Assembly: GCF_947387555.1 (NCBI RefSeq)
Contig: NZ_CANDNZ010000002.1
Coordinates: 620,001-684,000, forward strand
DNA from: Thalassomonas sp. RHCl1
GTDB taxonomy: Bacteria > Pseudomonadota > Gammaproteobacteria > Enterobacterales > Alteromonadaceae
DNA: 64,000 nucleotides
Direction: 5' to 3'
Position 1 is the stretch's first letter; each line of letters opens with the position of its first letter. The position numbers and the translations under genes are program-made. Shown in pieces: positions 19,013-28,054 of the stretch. The notes under the pieces were generated by a model. That model was not told where the DNA came from and searched no databases. It saw nothing but the letters and a program-made list of their open reading frames with translations.

Positions 19013-20347
19013 TTATGTTTTGTCACTTTTAAACATACCTTGGCCATACTTCGTTTTTTCAGTATCATCTGTTGTTTTTAACGTGTTGGGGTTGTTTTTT
19101 CTTTTTCCTCTTTTCTTTCTTTTCGCCGGTGCTGTTGGTGCTTCATTTGTTGAGCCATTTTCACTTTCTTCTTTTGCCCGTTTTTTAGATTCTTCTTCTA
19201 ATTTTTTAGCCTGTTCATCAGCTTGTTCATTAGCTGTTTTTATCAGTTTATTAATTTCCTCTAAGTGTTCATTTTTTCCCTTTTCTCCCGGTAATCCTAT
19301 GCTGATATCGCCTACTCCAGCTTTTAATTCGTCCAAGCATGAACGTATCGCTTCCCAATTTTCAGTCTTTTTATAGTCGAAATTGATGATAATACCCGTA
19401 TTTGGGTCATGGATTGTCAGATGACCTTCGTCTGTTTTCATTAGAGTCATAACATGCCGACTACCATCAAGTGAAAATAGGGTGCCTTCTGGCAAGGTGT
19501 CTGATATTTTGCCCAGATACTCCATAAGTTTAGAGTTTTTAGTATTAATCTTTTCCGAATAATCAAAATGAGTGATTTTTTTGGATTGTTCAATAATGCT
19601 ATTCTTTATGTTTATCGTTTGTTTTTCAGACTCATCTATACTTTTCTTTTGTTTTTCAGTTTCTTCTTTCGGTATCTCTTTTTGAACGTCTAACCAATTT
19701 TTGATTGATTGCTTAAAATTGTCTCGGGTATTTTTTGCAGAAATAACTCCTGTTGTTATGTCTGTGATCACCATTCCTTGACATACCCCTTGAATAGGGT
19801 TTTTTTTATCGTTTGGGTTTAGAAACATCTCATCGCCTTCTTGATCAACTAAATCAAATAGCATATTGTGCTGAGGTAGAGGAGTATAGTCTTTACCAAA
19901 ATGTCGAGTTAATTCGGCATCAGACTCCTTTATAGAGTAGAGCATTACTAGCGTGCTGTTTAAAAGAGACTTATCTATCTTATCTCTAAATTTTGTACGA
20001 ATTGAGGAAGACAATTCCTTCATTTTTTTATCAAAGCTTGCTTTTGTTTCATTAGCATTAGCTACTTCTTTTTTTTCTTCTTTCTCTTCGTCAAGAGGGT
20101 TAATATTATCTTGCTGTGCTTTTACAGTTCCTCTTGTCCCGTTTGTTTCTTTTTTCTGTTGCTTAAAAGTGTTTGATTTATCAGTTTGATTCGTATCCTC
20201 TACTGATTGTTGGATCGCTGAATCAGGCAGTTTAATCACCGACGGGTTATTCGGGTTATAACTATTCTCTGATGAGTTATTATTATTTGCGGGTGTCGAT
20301 TGCGCTGGTGCTTGCGGTGGAGTTTGGATTTTGACCTGAGTTGCCAT
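19013..20347 (-). CDS. Candidate type III effector, YopT/C58-like cysteine protease
   Basis: 444 residues. The N-terminal ~95 residues are polar and disordered (Gln/Asn/Pro/Lys-rich), typical of a secretion-signal region. The core carries a possible papain-like set: Cys189 in IQGVCQGMVITD, His298 in DGSRHVMTLM, and Asp314 in TIHDPNTG. The 16-residue His–Asp spacing followed by PN resembles the YopT/AvrPphB (C58) family. Residues 370–400 are a charged helix, and 409–418 form a basic cluster (KRKKRGKRK). The gene is distinctly more AT-rich than its neighbours, suggesting transfer. It lies 171 bases downstream of sctU on the same strand and may be read through from it. Protease activity is inferred from motif spacing only. 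Confidence 0.6.
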   Translation of the reverse strand: MATQVKIQTPPQAPAQSTPANNNNSSENSYNPNNPSVIKLPDSAIQQSVEDTNQTDKSNTFKQQKKETNGTRGTVKAQQDNINPLDEEKEEKKEVANANETKASFDKKMKELSSSIRTKFRDKIDKSLLNSTLVMLYSIKESDAELTRHFGKDYTPLPQHNMLFDLVDQEGDEMFLNPNDKKNPIQGVCQGMVITDITTGVISAKNTRDNFKQSIKNWLDVQKEIPKEETEKQKKSIDESEKQTINIKNSIIEQSKKITHFDYSEKINTKNSKLMEYLGKISDTLPEGTLFSLDGSRHVMTLMKTDEGHLTIHDPNTGIIINFDYKKTENWEAIRSCLDELKAGVGDISIGLPGEKGKNEHLEEINKLIKTANEQADEQAKKLEEESKKRAKEESENGSTNEAPTAPAKRKKRGKRKNNPNTLKTTDDTEKTKYGQGMFKSDKT

Positions 20348-20518
20348 TATAACTTACCTTGATTACTTGTTAATTCATACATGAAAATGCTTCTTTTACC
20401 CAATATGGATGATTTTGATTTTTGCAGCTTGTTAGCTTAATCTCTGCAATAAATAATAAATGTTGAAGCGTTCAAGTTATAAGAAACTCCTCTTTACTTT
20501 TTGTTTCTGAAACATGGA

Positions 20519-21592
20519 CTACCGGGTAGGATCCAGGTCAGGGTTTTCTTCCGGTTCATCTGCCAGGCCTTGCACCCACAACAGGACTTCGGCTACAGGT
20601 TCGATAAATTCTGGCGGGATATATTGGTTTTCCTCGGCTGCCGCCAGCAGGCCGCGGGCCAAGGGGCGGTTTTCCAGAATAGGGATGCCTGCCTCACGTG
20701 CCATTTTCTTGATGTCCTGGGCCATCATATCTGTGCCTTTTATTGTCAGCAGCGGCAGTGGGGTTTCATCTTTGTCGTAATAAAGGCCGATGGCGACATG
20801 GGTCGGGTTGGCAATGATCACCGAGGATTTTTTTACTTTTTCCGGTGGCGGACCGTTTAACAGTTCTTTATGCAGCTGTTTTCTCTGTCCCTTGATTTGC
20901 GGATCGCCCTCGCTTTCTTTGTATTCTTTTTTCACTTCATCCATCGACATTTTCAGTTGCTTGATATGCTGGCTTTTCTGGAAGAAGTAGTCAAAGGCGG
21001 CGATGACGATAAAGGCCACGGCGGTATAGGCGATCAGCTCTTTGAGCATAGTGCCCAATAAGGGAAAAACGCAGGCCTTGCCGCAGTTGCTCAGGTTTAA
21101 CAGGTCAGGCAGGTACTTGATCATGGAAATATAAATCAGCGCCGATAACAGGGCGATTTTTAATACCGACTTGAGAAATTCCACCAGGTTTTTGACCGCA
21201 AATATTTTCTTAAAGCCGGAGACCGGGCTGATTTTGTTCAGCTCCGGGGTGATGGACTTGGCGGACATCATAGGGCCTACCTGGATAACATTGGCGGCGA
21301 TACCGGTAATAAAAGTTACCGCGATGATCGGCAGTACCAGGGAAAACAGTGCGTCCAGGCTGGCAGAGGTCATTACTTCCAGTGCTTTTGCAAAAGGTAG
21401 CTGATAGAGCTGGCTCGGCAGCAAGATGATTTCTTGTATGGTGCTGACGATAGTATCTGCCAGTGCCATAATCACCGAGCAAATAGTGATCAAAGTAGCG
21501 GCGGAGACCACCTCCTTACTTTGGGCAACCTGGCCGTCTTTTTTGGCATCGCGCAGTTTTTTCGGGGTTGGTTGTTCGGTTTTTTCACTCAC
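20519..21592 (-). CDS. sctU: T3SS export switch protein SctU (YscU family)
   Basis: 357-residue FlhB/YscU protein that switches secretion from early to late substrates. The first ~210 residues hold four hydrophobic segments and the start SEKTEQPTPKKLRDAKKDGQ is typical. The cytoplasmic domain carries the autocleavage motif NPTH (residues 262–265) in SSVIIANPTHVAIGLYYD. Length matches YscU (354). It is the last gene of the sctPQRSTU run, 23 bases after sctT. Confidence 0.96.
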   Translation of the reverse strand: MSEKTEQPTPKKLRDAKKDGQVAQSKEVVSAATLITICSVIMALADTIVSTIQEIILLPSQLYQLPFAKALEVMTSASLDALFSLVLPIIAVTFITGIAANVIQVGPMMSAKSITPELNKISPVSGFKKIFAVKNLVEFLKSVLKIALLSALIYISMIKYLPDLLNLSNCGKACVFPLLGTMLKELIAYTAVAFIVIAAFDYFFQKSQHIKQLKMSMDEVKKEYKESEGDPQIKGQRKQLHKELLNGPPPEKVKKSSVIIANPTHVAIGLYYDKDETPLPLLTIKGTDMMAQDIKKMAREAGIPILENRPLARGLLAAAEENQYIPPEFIEPVAEVLLWVQGLADEPEENPDLDPTR

Positions 21593-21615
21593 TTGCTATG
21601 CTTCCTTGCGCTTTG

Positions 21616-22401
21616 TTAGATCAGGGTCTGTAAGGTGGTGATCAGCTCATCACCGAATTTCATATAGGTGCTGAAATGGCCGACCAGCAGCTGCATATAA
21701 ATGATCAGCACCAGTACCGCTACCGCACTTTTCACCGGCATTGCCAGGAAGAACACATTAAGCTGCGGGGCAAAGCGGCTGATCAGGCCCAGGCCGAATT
21801 CGGCGAAAAACATCGCGATCACCACCGGACCGGCAAATAACACCATAAAACTGAAAATATAATCGAGCTGCTCTAAAAAGAACCTGGCATTGTCGAGTTT
21901 AATGCGCGGGATCATTTCAAAGATTGGCCACACGGCAAAACTGTTGTATACGGCTCCTAAAAACAATAAAAAGCTGCCGCCGACAAAAAACAGGGTCACG
22001 CACACCTGCACCAAAATAATGCCCAAAGGAGAGGCCTGGGAGCCTGACATGGGGTTCATGGCGCTGGCCATGGAAGCCCCGCGCTGGTTATCGATCAACA
22101 GGCCGACCGACTCTACCGCCCAGAAGGGGACAGTGGCTAAAAAACCGAGCAGCAAGCCGATGAAAATCTCTTTGAAGATCACAAAAACTGCAAAAAAGCC
22201 GGTTAAATCTGCCTGTGCCTTCTGGCCCATGACCAGGGGCAATACCAGCAGGGATAAGCTAAAGGCGACACCGTTGCGGGTGAGCCTGCCGCCGAGCATG
22301 GCCTTGGAAAAAAAGGGCAAGATGGCAAAAGCGGCGAGAATGCGGGGAGTGCCGAAAAAAAAGGCACTGAGCACGGCTTTGATTTCTATGAACTCTTCCA
22401 T
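21616..22401 (-). CDS. sctT: T3SS export apparatus protein SctT (YscT family)
   Basis: 261-residue polytopic membrane protein of the FliR/YscT/SpaR family, part of the SctRST export gate. Several hydrophobic segments and the conserved ESVGLLIDNQRGASMASAMN loop (about residues 85–105) are visible. The start lies 1 base after the sctS stop codon, so translation is probably coupled. Confidence 0.95.
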   Translation of the reverse strand: MEEFIEIKAVLSAFFFGTPRILAAFAILPFFSKAMLGGRLTRNGVAFSLSLLVLPLVMGQKAQADLTGFFAVFVIFKEIFIGLLLGFLATVPFWAVESVGLLIDNQRGASMASAMNPMSGSQASPLGIILVQVCVTLFFVGGSFLLFLGAVYNSFAVWPIFEMIPRIKLDNARFFLEQLDYIFSFMVLFAGPVVIAMFFAEFGLGLISRFAPQLNVFFLAMPVKSAVAVLVLIIYMQLLVGHFSTYMKFGDELITTLQTLI

Positions 22402-22402
22402 A

Positions 22403-22675
22403 TCAGATTCTTGCCAGGGTAGGCAGATAGTTAAAAATACGCTGGGTATAATAAAACAGCTCAGATCCTACCCAATCGGCGGTGAAATACAGGGTCAGGG
22501 TAACCGTAACAAGCTTGATGGCAAAGGATAAGGTTTGCTCCTGGATTTGCGTTAACGCCTGAAACAAACTTACCAGGGTACCGACCACAGAGGCGACAAC
22601 GATAGGCGGCAGGGACAGCATCAGTACCAGCAATAAGGCTTCTGTGGTGAGTTTAATAATATCGGCTTCTACCAT
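22403..22675 (-). CDS. sctS: T3SS export apparatus protein SctS (YscS family)
   Basis: 90-residue FliQ/YscS protein with two membrane helices and the characteristic central stretch LPPIVVASVVGTLVSLFQAL followed by TQIQEQTLSFAIKL. It is a subunit of the SctRST gate and the length is typical. Confidence 0.95.
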   Translation of the reverse strand: MVEADIIKLTTEALLLVLMLSLPPIVVASVVGTLVSLFQALTQIQEQTLSFAIKLVTVTLTLYFTADWVGSELFYYTQRIFNYLPTLARI

Positions 22676-22710
22676 GGGAAAGGTCCTGTTAATTAAAGAA
22701 TATTTATCAG

Positions 22711-23361
22711 CTATTGATAACTTAATACTAAGCTGTGTAATAAATTGGCCCAGCCGTCGACTAGTACAAACAGCAGTAACTTAAAGGGTAAAGAGATGGT
22801 CATGGGTGAAACCATCATCATGCCCAATGCCAACAATACGTTGGAAATGATCAGGTCAATAACGATAAAAGGTAAGTAAATCAAAAAGCCGATTTGAAAG
22901 GCGCTGGTGAGTTCACTGACCACAAAGGTCGGGATGATTATCAGCAAGTCATCTTCGGTGACTTTTTCAGAAATATCTTCCGGCCACAGCTCTCCGGCGG
23001 TTTCCAGGAAAAAGGCGGCTTCATCTTCGCTGGCGTGCTTTTTTAAAAATACTTTCAGCGGCACCATGCTTTGCTCTACCACAGATTTTATGCCTTCACT
23101 GCTTTCCAGGCTGGCGGGATTTTGCTCGACAATATCGGCTATCTGATAGCCAATGGGTGCCATAATAAAAATCGACATAATAATCGACAACCCGTATAAG
23201 GCGATATTGGGGGGGATTTGCTGTACCCCGAGGGCGTTACGGATCAGCGACAGCACCACGGCTATTTTCACGAACGAGGTCAGCATCACCGCGGCAAAGG
23301 GCACTAAGGCCAATAGCGACAGGCCGGCAATCAGGTAAATAGGATCAGGTAAATTGTTCAT
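22711..23361 (-). CDS. sctR: T3SS export apparatus protein SctR (YscR family)
   Basis: 216-residue FliP/YscR protein. Visible: AVMLTSFVKIAVVLSLIRNA with the LGVQQIPPN loop (family signature), an acidic periplasmic segment, and the C-terminal IDLIISNVLLALGMMMVSP motif. It is the core pore subunit of the export gate. It starts 8 bases after sctQ ends. Confidence 0.96.
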   Translation of the reverse strand: MNNLPDPIYLIAGLSLLALVPFAAVMLTSFVKIAVVLSLIRNALGVQQIPPNIALYGLSIIMSIFIMAPIGYQIADIVEQNPASLESSEGIKSVVEQSMVPLKVFLKKHASEDEAAFFLETAGELWPEDISEKVTEDDLLIIIPTFVVSELTSAFQIGFLIYLPFIVIDLIISNVLLALGMMMVSPMTISLPFKLLLFVLVDGWANLLHSLVLSYQ

Positions 23362-23369
23362 GGCTGTGC

Positions 23370-24566
23370 TTACTCTTGTGTTGCCTGTTCGGCGGGCATT
23401 TCTTGTATTGCGGCTTCGCTGCTTTTTTCAGATTCAGGCTCAGCTGCGGGCAAAGCTTCATCTGGCTGCGGTTGGCCAAGGCTTTCTGCGCTCTCATTTT
23501 CTGGGGTGATTGTGCTATTTAAACGGGTAATTTTTGCCCCGAGTTTGCCCGCCACAGAAACCAGCGAGCAGGTGCCAATCAACTGGCCGTTGGCCCTGAT
23601 TTGAATGGCTTGTTCAGCATTGCTCTGGCTGTCAAAGGCAAAGACATGACCGGTTGATAACTGGTTTAACTCTCCTAAAGGCAGGGTTAAATTGCCGGCT
23701 TCAAAGGTTAAGGTTACCGGGATTTCATCCATGGCGATTTGTTCGTTATTCATGTCATTGTTTCCATTTGCATTCGTTAAAATTTCTTGCACGGTTAAGC
23801 CGTTATTCTCTGCCAGTGCCAGGCACTGGAGCTGCTCACTGATGTTTACCAGTAATACGGGATTTTCTTCCCGGTAATAACAGGTATCGAAAAACACCAC
23901 GTCCTGATGTTGTAGCCGGGCCAGTTGGTGCATGTTCAGCCTGGTTTGCGCCAATATCAGCCCACAGCTATGGGGCAGTTGCTGCCAGGGGATTAGGCTG
24001 CTTTGGCTGGCTGTTGCCACTAAAGGCATTAATTGCTGATATAGCGCTTGCGGTAAATCAAGACAAAAGCTGCCCTGGCCCTGTGGAGAGGTGATTTGCC
24101 CGAACAGGCGGAAAATACCGGGGGCAGGGGCTGCTTTTGCCGATTTTTGTTTAGTGATCACCGGTGCTTTATCAAGCGTGGGACTCATGTTTGTTGACTG
24201 CTGCAATCGTTGTAAAAAAGGCGCCAGTGCTGCCTGTAGCGTTGCAATGCGCAGCGTTTCCGGTAAGAACAGTAAGGCCTCTTCCGGTAGGTAGTCTTTC
24301 ACCAGCAGCGCCGTCATTGGCTGATCACAGCTCAAAGTCAGCGACTGGCCGGACAGGGAAAAGCTCAGGGACAAAAAGTTAAAAAAGCTGGCATCATCAC
24401 TGACAAAGCGGCCGTTAAATGTGTGTTTTTCCAGGTTAAAGCTAAAGGGCCGTAACCGGGCAAGGGCATTGTTGACCTTGACTTGTTCCCGGGTAAATTC
24501 GGGTAAATCCAGCGCTTTAATTTCAGCTTGCTGCCGGGCTGATGTTTTTACAGTAAGTTCTGTCAT
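23370..24566 (-). CDS. sctQ: T3SS cytoplasmic sorting-platform (C-ring) protein SctQ (YscQ family)
   Basis: 398 residues. The N-terminal two-thirds are divergent. Residues ~280–350 form a SPOA surface-presentation domain (IPVTLTFEAGNLTLPLGELN, then VSVAGKLGAKITRLN). The C-terminus has an acidic Glu/Pro/Ala-rich tail of ~45 residues that is longer than in Yersinia. SctQ builds the pods of the cytoplasmic sorting platform with SctK and SctL. In YscQ an internal start yields a short SPOA-only product; a comparable start was not established here. Confidence 0.88.
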   Translation of the reverse strand: MTELTVKTSARQQAEIKALDLPEFTREQVKVNNALARLRPFSFNLEKHTFNGRFVSDDASFFNFLSLSFSLSGQSLTLSCDQPMTALLVKDYLPEEALLFLPETLRIATLQAALAPFLQRLQQSTNMSPTLDKAPVITKQKSAKAAPAPGIFRLFGQITSPQGQGSFCLDLPQALYQQLMPLVATASQSSLIPWQQLPHSCGLILAQTRLNMHQLARLQHQDVVFFDTCYYREENPVLLVNISEQLQCLALAENNGLTVQEILTNANGNNDMNNEQIAMDEIPVTLTFEAGNLTLPLGELNQLSTGHVFAFDSQSNAEQAIQIRANGQLIGTCSLVSVAGKLGAKITRLNSTITPENESAESLGQPQPDEALPAAEPESEKSSEAAIQEMPAEQATQE

Positions 24567-24571
24567 GATCG

Positions 24572-25192
24572 TTAAGCCTGCTCAAGTTCGGTTTCTTGCG
24601 GCTGGCGGTTGCGATGAAGCTGAATTTCCTGTTTGATTTCCAGATTGATCTTGCTGCCCGGCAGTTTTTTCTCCAACGCTTTACGCAGCTGAGGCAGCTC
24701 TTTTTGCAGCTGATCGGCCACTGCTAAACTGCCCACCATAAAGCTGACGCTCAAGGCTCCCTGTGCATCCCGGCTCAGTGCGATATTAGCGCCGTTAAGG
24801 TGCTCAACCGGTAAGCTGATATTGATGGAACTGTTTTGCAGGTTAGGTAAGTTGCTTTGTACCTTGTTAACCACATACTCGGTCCAGGCCTGGGTATTTG
24901 TTTTAGGCGTCACCTGTAACTCAGGCGACTTGGCCAGGCTTTGTTGAAATAATCGGGACTGGATATCAAGCGGCATTACATCCTGGCCGGACTTTGTATC
25001 ATCAGAAAGGTTTCTGGTATTAAAGTGCTCGGTTTTTTCTCCTTTTTCAGCTCGCTCAAGCAAAGCGCGCAGTTTCTTCTCATCTGTGCTATTTACCTGG
25101 TTCAGTTTTTTATGGCTGGCGTCATTACCAGAACGCACTTCACCGGCATTTTGGCTAAAAGAAGATAATTTATCGGCTTGTTTTATCATCAT
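24572..25192 (-). CDS. sctP: T3SS needle-length regulator SctP (YscP/HpaP-like)
   Basis: 206 residues. The N-terminal half is polar and low-complexity. The C-terminal half (about 95–195) matches the FliK/HpaP substrate-specificity-switch domain: TEYVVNKVQSNLPNLQNSSI, then NISLPVEHLNGANIALSRDA and a final LRKALEKKLPGSKINLEI. It is much shorter than Yersinia YscP (about 515 residues), which, if needle length scales with SctP length as in Yersinia, would mean a short needle. It is the first gene of the sctPQRSTU operon, with its own shared-motif promoter upstream. Confidence 0.82.
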   Translation of the reverse strand: MMIKQADKLSSFSQNAGEVRSGNDASHKKLNQVNSTDEKKLRALLERAEKGEKTEHFNTRNLSDDTKSGQDVMPLDIQSRLFQQSLAKSPELQVTPKTNTQAWTEYVVNKVQSNLPNLQNSSINISLPVEHLNGANIALSRDAQGALSVSFMVGSLAVADQLQKELPQLRKALEKKLPGSKINLEIKQEIQLHRNRQPQETELEQA

Positions 25193-25641
25193 TATCCATC
25201 GACATTTAAGTGGCTTGATAAGTTAGTAACAGGGATTGATATTCGGTTGTTAAAAACTACGATTTATTTTTGAAATGGCGTTGAAGGGGCTTTTTAAGAA
25301 CAGTTAACAAAAGGCGACAAAAATAACATTTGTCGGCGCTTTTAAAAGTAAGTAACGGCGGGTTGCTAAAAGTTGCAAGATTTTTTGCGAATATTTCAGA
25401 TGAGTCAAAACTATTAGTTCTAATCGTGATCTTTTTAAGTGTAATAATCTGATCTAAAAAGAAAATCGACAAGTTGCGCTAAATAAAGGGGCAGGGTGAC
25501 GAATAAAGGTAACGAGCCAACACCGGATGACAGGTGACTTGCATCTATGGGGAATGACTTTCACCAGATCTGGAGTGAGCAGGCCTGTTCAAGGATTATC
25601 TTCATGGTGCGGATAAGGTGCAACAACTTGCGAAAGGCTGT
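25193..25641. other. Intergenic region upstream of sctP
   Basis: 450 bases between sctP and the CoA-transferase gene, both minus strand. It contains the sctP promoter motif at 25350–25376. A 71-codon minus-strand ORF (25257–25472) overlaps that motif, lacks a ribosome-binding site and has no recognisable features, so it is probably not a gene. Confidence 0.5.
25350..25376 (-). promoter_or_regulatory. Shared T3SS promoter motif upstream of sctP
   Basis: On the minus strand: CAACTTTT, nine bases, then CCGTTACTT, i.e. AAC–N15–GTTAC (plus-strand GTAAC 25352–25356 and GTT 25372–25374). It lies about 160 bases upstream of the sctP start. The same layout recurs at five other T3SS operons and looks like an ECF-sigma promoter. 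Confidence 0.7.
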
Positions 25642-26700
25642 CTAGCTAAACTTAATCGCAGCGGCTATTTGTTTAATGTTTTCCCCGGTATCTAAAGTGA
25701 TTTCCTTCACCATGTTACGCTCTGCCATCAAAGGCGACTTAGCTGCCTCGGAGACTGTTAGTACCGGCTCAACGCAGGCATCTAACGGCGCGAATAGGGC
25801 AAGCCAGTCCCGAAGTGTTCTCTGGCGAATCACCTCGCTGATATCCTGTTTGAGCAGAGACTGCTGTGTGTTATCAGAGGAGAAAGCCCGCTCTAACCAG
25901 TCGGCCTGTCCCAGCGTTTGAAAAAATAGCCGGGCAAATTTGGGCTCTAAACTACCTACGGATAAATAACGCCCATCCAGGGTTTGATAATAGCCGTAAA
26001 AACTGCCGCCGTTTAGTAAGGTTCCACCTAAGTCAGGGTCTACACCAAGGCCGACGGCGCCAGCGCCGAATATCCCGGTGAGGGCAAAAGCAGCATCTGT
26101 CATGCTGATGTCAAGATGTTGTCCTAATCCTGTGGTGGAGCGCTGGATCACGGCTGCTAAAATGGCCATTACCGCATGGTGGGAGCCACCGGCAATGTCG
26201 GCGATTTGCGTGCCGCTTAATACCGGGCCGGTTTCTTTGGTACCGCTAAAGCTTGCCAAGCCGCTTAAGGCGAGATAGTTAATGTCGTGTCCGGCCTTAT
26301 CTTTATACGGGCCGGTTTGGCCGTAGCCGCTGATGGAGCAATAAATTAATTTAGGATTAACTGCACTTAAGGTGTCAAAGTCCAGGCCAAGTTTAGCCAT
26401 GACCCCGGGGCGAAACTGCTCAACCAGGATGTCATACTCTGCTACCAGGGATTTGATTTGTGCAATAGCTGTCGGCTGTTTTAAGTCCAGCGTGCGTGAT
26501 TGTTTATTACGTTGCAGGGTTAAATAGGCATAAGAGCTGTCTTTGAAAGCGGGTTTGACACTTTTCACCATATCCTGTCTGTCCGGCGGATCGATACGCA
26601 GTACTTCGGCGCCCATATCAGCCAGTAAGCCGGTGGCGTAGGGGCCGGGCAACAGGCTGGAAAAATCCAGTACCTTTAAGCCTGTTAATGGTTTACTCAT
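25642..26700 (-). CDS. CaiB/BaiF family CoA-transferase (class III)
   Basis: 352 residues of the formyl-CoA transferase/alpha-methylacyl-CoA racemase family. Visible: GLKVLDFSSLLPGPYATGLL at the N-terminus, LRIDPPDRQD, then PKLIYCSISGYGQTGPY and AGHDINYLALSG with the catalytic Asp position (about 138), and GGSFYGYYQTLDGRYLSVG. No CoA-ligase or dehydrogenase gene is adjacent, so the acyl substrate is unknown. It is the first of five non-T3SS genes lying between sctP and sctO. Confidence 0.88.
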   Translation of the reverse strand: MSKPLTGLKVLDFSSLLPGPYATGLLADMGAEVLRIDPPDRQDMVKSVKPAFKDSSYAYLTLQRNKQSRTLDLKQPTAIAQIKSLVAEYDILVEQFRPGVMAKLGLDFDTLSAVNPKLIYCSISGYGQTGPYKDKAGHDINYLALSGLASFSGTKETGPVLSGTQIADIAGGSHHAVMAILAAVIQRSTTGLGQHLDISMTDAAFALTGIFGAGAVGLGVDPDLGGTLLNGGSFYGYYQTLDGRYLSVGSLEPKFARLFFQTLGQADWLERAFSSDNTQQSLLKQDISEVIRQRTLRDWLALFAPLDACVEPVLTVSEAAKSPLMAERNMVKEITLDTGENIKQIAAAIKFS

Positions 26701-27029
26701 AAATTTAACCTTTTGCCGAACTTAACAATGAATCCTGCCAAGGAGTATAAAGGCGGCTTTAACCTTTACCATGATGTATTGACTCAGATTGTTGACATAA
26801 AGTTGCAAAAGAGTCTCTACTTTCTTGCCTGCAAGCTATTGCCGGGCAATGGTTTTTCTATATCTATTTATTGGCGGATAGGCTAACCTGTTAGAAGAAG
26901 CGCTTTGCGCACTTGTCCGTTTTTGCCTTCTTTTCAGTCTTGTGATAATTTTGATATTTACTGTGGTAAAAGCTTGTTTTATATATGTAATTGTTAACAG
27001 CAAACGTTTTTTATGAGGTTGTGTATTTG

Positions 27030-27917
27030 ATGGCGCTTTTCAATCCCGGTGATGATGCCTTTGAACAGCTTATAAATGAAATGCCGGTGGGACTGCTGCT
27101 GGTGGATCAGCAAGGAAACATTGTTTTTATTAACGGCAAACTGCAAGCTTTATTGGGATATAGCCAAGAAGAGATTTTCGGCAAAACCGTCGATATCCTG
27201 CTCCCGGAGCGCTACCGGGGGGAGCATGGCGAAATGTTAGCCAATTACCTGAAAGCGCCCACTTCCAGGGCTATGGATCAGGGGCGGGTATTGTTGGCCG
27301 TGAATAAAAAAGGCCATGAAATACAATTTAAAATCGGCCTGACACCTGTCTCGTTTGGCGGTGAAGCTTATGTGCTTGCTTCCATGATAGAGGTGAGTAA
27401 TGAGATCATTAAAATAGCGGCCAATAACGATCCTTTAACCGGTTTGCCCAATCGGAATTTCTTTTATGAATTAAGTGAAAACATTCGCAGCGAAGCGATA
27501 CGTAACGGGGTACGGCTATCCTTACTCTTTATTGATCTGGATGACTTTAAGGCGGTGAATGATCAATACGGCCATGATATCGGCGATTTGGTACTTTGCC
27601 AGGTGGCCGAGTGCATAAATCACAGTGTCCGTAGGAATGATATTATCGGCCGGCTCGGCGGTGATGAGTTTGTCCTGTGTCTTTACGGGGTCGCTAATGA
27701 CCAGGCGTTAAACAGTATTGCCAAAGGATTAATCGATAAAATTTCTGCCATAGACTCAGTAAAGGGCCATGTGATCAATATCAGTGCCAGCATAGGCGTT
27801 GCCTGTACCAATAACCCGGGTAATATTGTGCTGACCGACATGATCAAGCTGGCGGATAAATTGATGTACCAGGCCAAAGACAAGGGCAAGGGTAAGGTGA
27901 TTTGGATTGAATGTTAA
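27030..27917 (+). CDS. PAS–GGDEF diguanylate cyclase
   Basis: 295-residue cytoplasmic sensor. Residues ~8–125 are a PAS domain (NEMPVGLLLVDQQGNIVFIN, LGYSQEEIFGKTVDILLPE). Residues ~130–290 are a GGDEF domain with an intact GGDEF active site (210–214) and an intact RxxD inhibitory site (RRND 201–204) five residues upstream, so it should make cyclic di-GMP and be feedback-inhibited. The ATG at 27030 (MALFNPGDD) with GAGG upstream is chosen over a TTG at 26991. There is no EAL domain and the signal is unknown. Confidence 0.9.
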   Translation: MALFNPGDDAFEQLINEMPVGLLLVDQQGNIVFINGKLQALLGYSQEEIFGKTVDILLPERYRGEHGEMLANYLKAPTSRAMDQGRVLLAVNKKGHEIQFKIGLTPVSFGGEAYVLASMIEVSNEIIKIAANNDPLTGLPNRNFFYELSENIRSEAIRNGVRLSLLFIDLDDFKAVNDQYGHDIGDLVLCQVAECINHSVRRNDIIGRLGGDEFVLCLYGVANDQALNSIAKGLIDKISAIDSVKGHVINISASIGVACTNNPGNIVLTDMIKLADKLMYQAKDKGKGKVIWIEC

Positions 27918-28054
27918 TTTCCCCTTCTGTTTACGTGTGAAAGTTTAATAAAAATGTTAATTTATTGGAAAAACTAATAGCCGTTTAACGGTGCGTCGCA
28001 TAAGCCATAGGCAACTGACGTTTACTGTTGATAATAATAACAAGGATATCCCCG

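Noticed and set aside
20349-20371. AAC–N15–GTTAT on the minus strand just before the YopT-like gene, similar to the shared T3SS motif.
   Set aside because: The −10-like half would lie one base from the ATG and the AAGG ribosome-binding site would sit inside the spacer, so it cannot be a normal promoter for this gene.
25257-25472. 71-codon minus-strand ORF upstream of sctP.
   Set aside because: It overlaps the sctP promoter motif, has no ribosome-binding site and no recognisable features.
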